Made by a program: the position numbers and the translations under genes
Part shown: piece by piece, positions 58,561 through 64,000 of the stretch
How the letters are laid out: each line of letters begins with the position of its first letter
Numbering within the stretch: position 1 is the stretch's first letter
NCBI GenBank assembly: GCA_035236585.1
Contig: CP141132.1
Coordinates: 19,381,945-19,445,944, forward strand
DNA length: 64,000 nucleotides
Direction of reading: 5' to 3'
From: Warburgia ugandensis
Taxonomy: Eukaryota > Streptophyta > Magnoliopsida > Canellales > Canellaceae
Notes under the pieces: model-generated
What the model was told of the DNA's origin: nothing
Databases searched by the model: none
The model's input: only the letters and a program-made list of their open reading frames with translations

Positions 58561-61400
58561 AAGAAACTCATAAAGTTTGTCCTGTATACTACAATTTCAC
58601 CAAATGTTTTATTCCTAGTATAATATAGGTAATACATCTCTCAAATACCAGACTAATAAGGCAAAAGTAAAGGTTAAAAATTGCATCTTTAGTTCCCTTA
58701 AAGTAAGATCTACTCTTTATTACCTACACATACAATCATATAAAATTTTAGCTTTTGCAATTATTTTGTTTAACAACATTATGCTCTTGTATTATAAAGC
58801 ATTCTTCTGTAAGAGGTTTCAACATTCAACATACCTAAAGCATTTAACATAGGATGCTTTTATTACTAGATCGCTAATTACCAAGTAGGTCTTAGACGAG
58901 GAAAATTATTTAGAGATGTGGAAATTAACATTTTTTTGGAAAGACAACCTTAATTTGCCTCATGTTGGATGATCTAATGCATTCATTATGTTTGCCTTTC
59001 CTTAGATTGGCTAGATGCCTAAATTCTTAATCATTGGATGATTTTAACTATTTAGTTTTGGCTTCATTAATTATGACCATTAAATTTTTTAATTGTATTG
59101 GCCAACTAAAAAAGGTGAATGTGTCATATCATCCAAATGTGGGCCCATTTTTTTTAGCATTTCCAAACACATTATTTTATTGTCTACCTAACAGCTCTCA
59201 CTAGACAAACGCTCTAAACCTATCAATAAAGTACTACTCAAAAGCAATACAATTCAACCATCACAATCCATGAAATCATTAAAAATGTGAGAGAGAAACA
59301 AAATCCAAGTTTACATTGGGAAAAATTAGAAATTTCGCTAAAGATTGTAAAACCCTTATTAATATAGGAGGAATGTTAAATAGACATTCTATATGAGAGT
59401 GTTTGGGTACCAATTTTTCTAGAGCCCACATTTACATGATTCGACTCATTCATGAGATTGCTCTAGTTATGGATCAAAAAGTATGTGGATTGGAGGATTA
59501 TAAAAAGTTGTAATTGGAAATAAGTGGATTAGAAACTTTAACAGTCAATGGTGATAATTGAATCATCCAATCAACATGCTATTTTAAATATTAGTCATCC
59601 AAAACTAGATCAATGACTTGAATGAGCAAGATCATGCAAAGATGAGCGCTAGAAACAAAGGAAAAATCCTTGAAAAAGGTCTACACTTGTGCAAAAGATT
59701 CAATAAAAGCACAAACATTTTCATTTTTCAATAGAAGGCCCATACTTGATACTATTTTAAAAATGTAGCATAAGACTCTAGGATGCTATATAGTGTTTGT
59801 TTCTTGCTAGTGTGTCATGCCCAAGTGGCATTTGACTTGATGTGTTGGTGAGTTGATTGAAACGTGGGACTAGAAAGATATTAAAATAATTTTAAAATAA
59901 AGTGGACCTTATTTAACTCATCTTCCATCTTTCCTATCTTCTACAAAAAGGTGGAAGCAAAAAACCTAGTTTATATAACAGCTCAATGTCTCTTAAATCC
60001 TGGAAAACCATCGAATCTCCTTTACTTTTTGTTAAATACAAATGCCATTGAACTAATCCTTCCCGCGCCCCCCCCCCCCTTAAAAAAAAAAAATCTGGCA
60101 TTTTGATAACCTTTTCCCTACATCCTAAGCAAATAGACAAAGACGACATGGGAAAATCAAATGAGCATGAAGGTTGAAGGTCATTGTGCCTTAAGGGATG
60201 TGGTGAACTGAGATTATTGATGTTCAAGACATAATAAAATCCAGGAAAGGACTTCTATATGTGTCTAGATTGGCCAAGAGAGTTTGGTTGTGGATTTTTT
60301 AGATGGAAGCATGAAGAGGGAGCCCTGCTAGCAAGGCATCAAAGAGAGGTAGTTAGTAGTGTAAGAGGAGTAGGAGGAGAAAATGCAACAGATTTGAAGG
60401 CAATAGCTTCCATAGAGTTGCCAATTTCACCCTATGTTTCAAGGAAATCAGAGACGACATTCTTGATGAATAGATTCATCAATTTGCTATTTTTGTGGAA
60501 ATTTCAATTCTTTTTCCTTGGTTGTGGTCATCTTGCATTGCACTTATAAAATAATGTGTTCTTTTGTGATAGAATACAATGTTTTTTCCATTGGAAATTT
60601 GCTTTATTTTGGGGCTTCTATTGTAGTTAATTTCTCGGTGAATTGAGAATGTCAATTTTAGCCTCTCTCAGTAGTTTCTTGCCTAGCATCTTAGCCTTAG
60701 AATTATCAATTGGTGCATGTTACAAAGCTCTATAAGTGGCTGTCACTTGGCTATTTTAGCTACTAGAGAACTTGTTGGGTGAAATAGAATATGGACAATG
60801 AACATGTTGGACTATGAATTAACTGAGATGCCCAAGATCTTCGGCTTGACTAAGTTTTCATATTCTTATCTAACTACTTCAATAAAAAAGCTAGAGAGGG
60901 AGAGACAACCCATCATACATCACTTCCAACTTAGTGATGCATGAAGAAAATTGGTAGCGCAGAGGATGTCTTGCAAGTTTCTAATATAAATATATCCTAA
61001 GCGAGGTTTTGAACAATTTATACCATCAATTTTAAATTTGATGTCGATATCAGTTGCTAAATCTAATAGTAGCTCTGTTACAACTAAAGTTTTTTCTAGA
61101 TTACTAAGATGCCAAAACACAATTCTTTAAACAAGAAAGGAATCCCTATGCCTTGAAATAAAAATATAGGTATTCCTAATTCTTTATTGTCATCATTTTC
61201 TTCACATTAGACACTGGAGGACCACAATGACAATAAGGCATGAATAGTTTCAGATATATAATAAATAAAGACTTATTTCACATTCATTATTGTCTTTCAA
61301 ATTTTTTAGGTATTGGGGGACCACAACTTCTAATGACCAAGTATTAAAATCATAGCCCCATTAACTCATGAAACAATCACTTAAATTGAAACAACCAACC
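58561..61400. other. Intergenic AT-rich DNA, no gene recognised
   Basis: Short open frames without motifs, for example 60259-60549 and 59934-60227. It includes a C-run followed by an A-run (60070-60092) and a block near 58890-59060 weakly resembling 29160-29310. Confidence 0.4.
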
Positions 61401-62031
61401 TGAATGGCTATAGATACCAAATTTTATACCACTTTAATGATTTTTGAGAGCTTGTACTTTGTATGCATACTAAAATGGAACTCACTTGATTTTGCAAAAT
61501 GAAATTTTAAAAGGGATCAAAATAGTTCAAACATCCCCAAGGTTTAAACTAAAATCATGAAAAAATTAAGTTTTCAAAAAAATGTCTGTGAACTTTACCA
61601 TTGCAAAGTAACACTATAGTCATAAAGTGCCACCTAGAATGATGTCCACCCTCCATTCTTGTCAAATTTGGTACATTAGTGGCTTTCTTTCAGATGTTTA
61701 TAGAAAATAGGACACCTTGACTTCACAATTGGAAACTCTAGATACCAAAAGTTTTGCAATTGTGAAGTGGAAAACTTTTACATAGTGGCTATTCAATGCC
61801 ATTATGTGATCCTAAAGTCCAAGCCATTTAGATTTTGTAATTATAAACCTAAGTCATAAAAAAAAAAAAATTAGATTTTTTACATTGACCTTGTTTGTAC
61901 TTGGATTTACCACTTATTCCGCCTCCTATTTTTAGAAAGAGGATGCCTCTTACCTCATTTGAGTAATAGAAAAATGGAGAAAAGTCTCATGTTAGATATA
62001 TTTCTTCTATTTTTAGCATTTTCATATCATC

Positions 62032-62122
<91 letters not shown>

Positions 62123-64000
62123 TAGTTTTGGACTTTCTCTTGCATTGAGGAATATGATTTTAATTTTGGAAAAATTATAATGAAATATCTAGAGGCTCTC
62201 CTAAAGTAATAACCCTAATCCCTAAACTACATTGGACATAAAACTTGAATTCCATAGGGATAGTGGAATCTCTACCTTAGGGAATTTAATTCTCATTCCT
62301 AGAAGGGAAAATCCCTTTTTACTCTATTTTTCATTATTTTTCTTGCATAGAAGACAAAATAGGATTTCTGATTACAATCCCTCTCTAATGAAATTTCTAG
62401 AGGGGTTTACTAATAGAGTCCCCATTATGTTTTCTAAATTCAACATGAGAATGCTCTCTTTCTTTCAAGTAAAGAGGATTAGTGAAATCTATAACTCTCC
62501 CTTCCAATGAAATGAGGATTCTCAACCATAGAAGAAAGAGTTAGTTTTCTTCAAAATAATTGTCATATAATACTTTCTTCAATTTATTTCTCTTTATTTT
62601 CATTTTTTTCCACTCTCAATGTTTGGATCCTAGGATGAAACCCTAAGCATCCTAATGGATAAATTTGGGTTCTTAAGGTTCTAACTTTGTGGGTTTCTTT
62701 CATGAAAGTTCAAATTCAAGGATGAGAATTCTTGAAAGGATAGATAGATTCCCTGGAGATTTTTACAACTTTTCACTTTACTTGAGTTAGTAGCTCTTAG
62801 AGAGTTTAGTTCCAAAGAAAGATCCATTCTCATGATCTTCTCTTTGAATGGGGCTCTCTAAAAATGAAGCAACTTTGTAGTAGAGAGTCTAGTATGATGT
62901 ATGTGAGAATTTTCCTCAATAGAAGAAGACAATTTAATTTTCTCTTTCAAAAATTTCAAGGAAGAAAGAATTTGTTTCCATCACATTTTGTGAGAAAGAC
63001 TGTCTTTTGAGAATTATCCTCCTTGTTTTCTAAGCATTCTATCCTATATTATCATATAAATTAGATACAATGCAATTGTTTTTACATGTTTAATTCCAAA
63101 TTGTGGTCAAGTTTCCATTTTTGGCATTCATTATACCTAGTTTCTAGTGTTCGTTATGTCTAGTTCAAAGAATGCTTCCACTGTTTTCAATCTAGCACCT
63201 CCATTATGTTTGATTCATGTTCAATAAGTGTTCTCAATCCATTTGCATGTAGTAGCTTAACATCTTGCTGATGTTTGGTTCATGACTATTTTATGTTTGT
63301 TCTATGTCCTATCTTAGAGTATGTTTTCAATACAAGTCACTTCCATGTTTTTAGTGTTTAAAAATTCCACAGGGACTTTCCTTCATTCAATGTTTTTAAT
63401 ATAACTTAATCGTTCTTGTTAGTATAATTTAAATTTTAAGCCATTTATGTTTCTAGTCTCAAACCAAATTTCTATGAATAAGTATGTGTGCTTCTAATTC
63501 TTGCATTTAATTCTATGCATTTCTAGTTTGGCATTTTAGTATGCCTTACATATTAATATTCATCATATGTTTCTAGGTGTGATTGTATATTAATATGTTT
63601 ATAATTTACACATTAGTCCATGTCTCTAGCATATAAGGTCATGTGTCTAGTTCTTTGTAAGCATCATATATTTCTTTACTATGTGTGGGTTCTTTCTTCA
63701 AATGACTTACTTCAAATGTCCTTATTTATCTTTTATGTACTAATTATAGGTCATAGAATTAGAAAGAGGCAAATTTAAACTAACTAGGATTTTAAATGTA
63801 GAAGAACAAGGGAGCTTGGTTTGCATGTATTACTTATTGCTTTAGTTCTTGTTGATAATGAACTTAGATCTATGGCTAGTGAACTCATTTGAATTATTAG
63901 GTACCTAAGTCCCTTTTTACCTTAGGTGCTGACTCCCCTCTCATAATCTACTTATGTTCACATGAATTTAGGTAAGAAACTAAAATAAAATCATTATAAA
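61400..64000 (+). repeat. 2.5-kb repeat, inverted copy 2 (contains a (CT)n tract)
   Basis: The plus-strand counterpart of 50290-52860, sharing ordered blocks along the whole length and reaching the window edge, so it continues outside. Open frames at 61959-62180 and 62232-62510 are by-products of the CT tract and AT-rich sequence. No retroelement domain is seen inside. Confidence 0.8.
62036..62120. repeat. (CT)n microsatellite
   Basis: An uninterrupted CT tract of about 85 bp at the position equivalent to the (GA)n tract of the inverted copy. Confidence 0.97.

Noticed and set aside
61959..62180. Open frame with a Leu-Ser repeat
   Set aside because: Translation of the (CT)n microsatellite; it lies within the inverted noncoding repeat.

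Overview
The window looks like nuclear DNA of a flowering plant. It is AT-rich, has long microsatellites, and carries remnants typical of angiosperm genomes: Athila/Tat-type Ty3-gypsy, CACTA (En/Spm), L1 and RTE LINEs, and an Au-family SINE. I see one convincing host gene, a nuclear LETM1-type mitochondrial inner-membrane protein on the minus strand (coding exons 45470 down to 32066). The sequence alone does not settle the species. A large-genome, probably woody, angiosperm would fit.

Layout. 1-8457: internal region of a decayed minus-strand Athila-like Ty3/gypsy element (gag, protease junction, RT, RNase H, integrase), split at 1135-3955 by a plus-strand LTR-like copy. 8458-11255: its own 5' LTR on the minus strand. 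11256-18660: a decayed CACTA transposon (TNP2-type transposase on the minus strand, subterminal hairpin repeats near both sides), split at 13239-15884 by a third LTR of the same family. 18660-29850: AT-rich intergenic DNA with a (GA)n tract, a 575-bp tandem duplication, a 34/68-bp minisatellite and a compound (TG)n(AG)n tract. 29856-30011: an isolated exon-like segment. 31724-46969: the LETM1 gene, with 14 coding exons, an inferred 5'UTR intron and a TATA-like promoter. The 4.6-kb intron 6 holds a 5'-truncated RTE LINE and a complete Au SINE, each with target-site duplications. 47391-47499: a small foldback element upstream of the gene. 50290-52860 and 61400-64000: an inverted pair of a ~2.5-kb repeat. 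Between them, 53195-58160 is a plus-strand L1 remnant interrupted by a 2.9-kb TG...CA insertion (53965-56876) with a perfect 5-bp duplication, best read as a solo LTR.

The 14 LETM1 exons join in one open frame (2418 nt, 805 codons plus stop) with GT-AG introns throughout. The product has a mitochondrial presequence, the membrane segment plus LETM1 domain, and a C-terminal EF-hand. I found no gene cluster, operon-like system, CRISPR or RNA gene. The interest lies in the order of nested insertions, the unusual repeat architecture, the orphan exon-like segment and a duplicated segment in the LETM1 N-terminus. All family names come from reading translations by eye; no database search was run.
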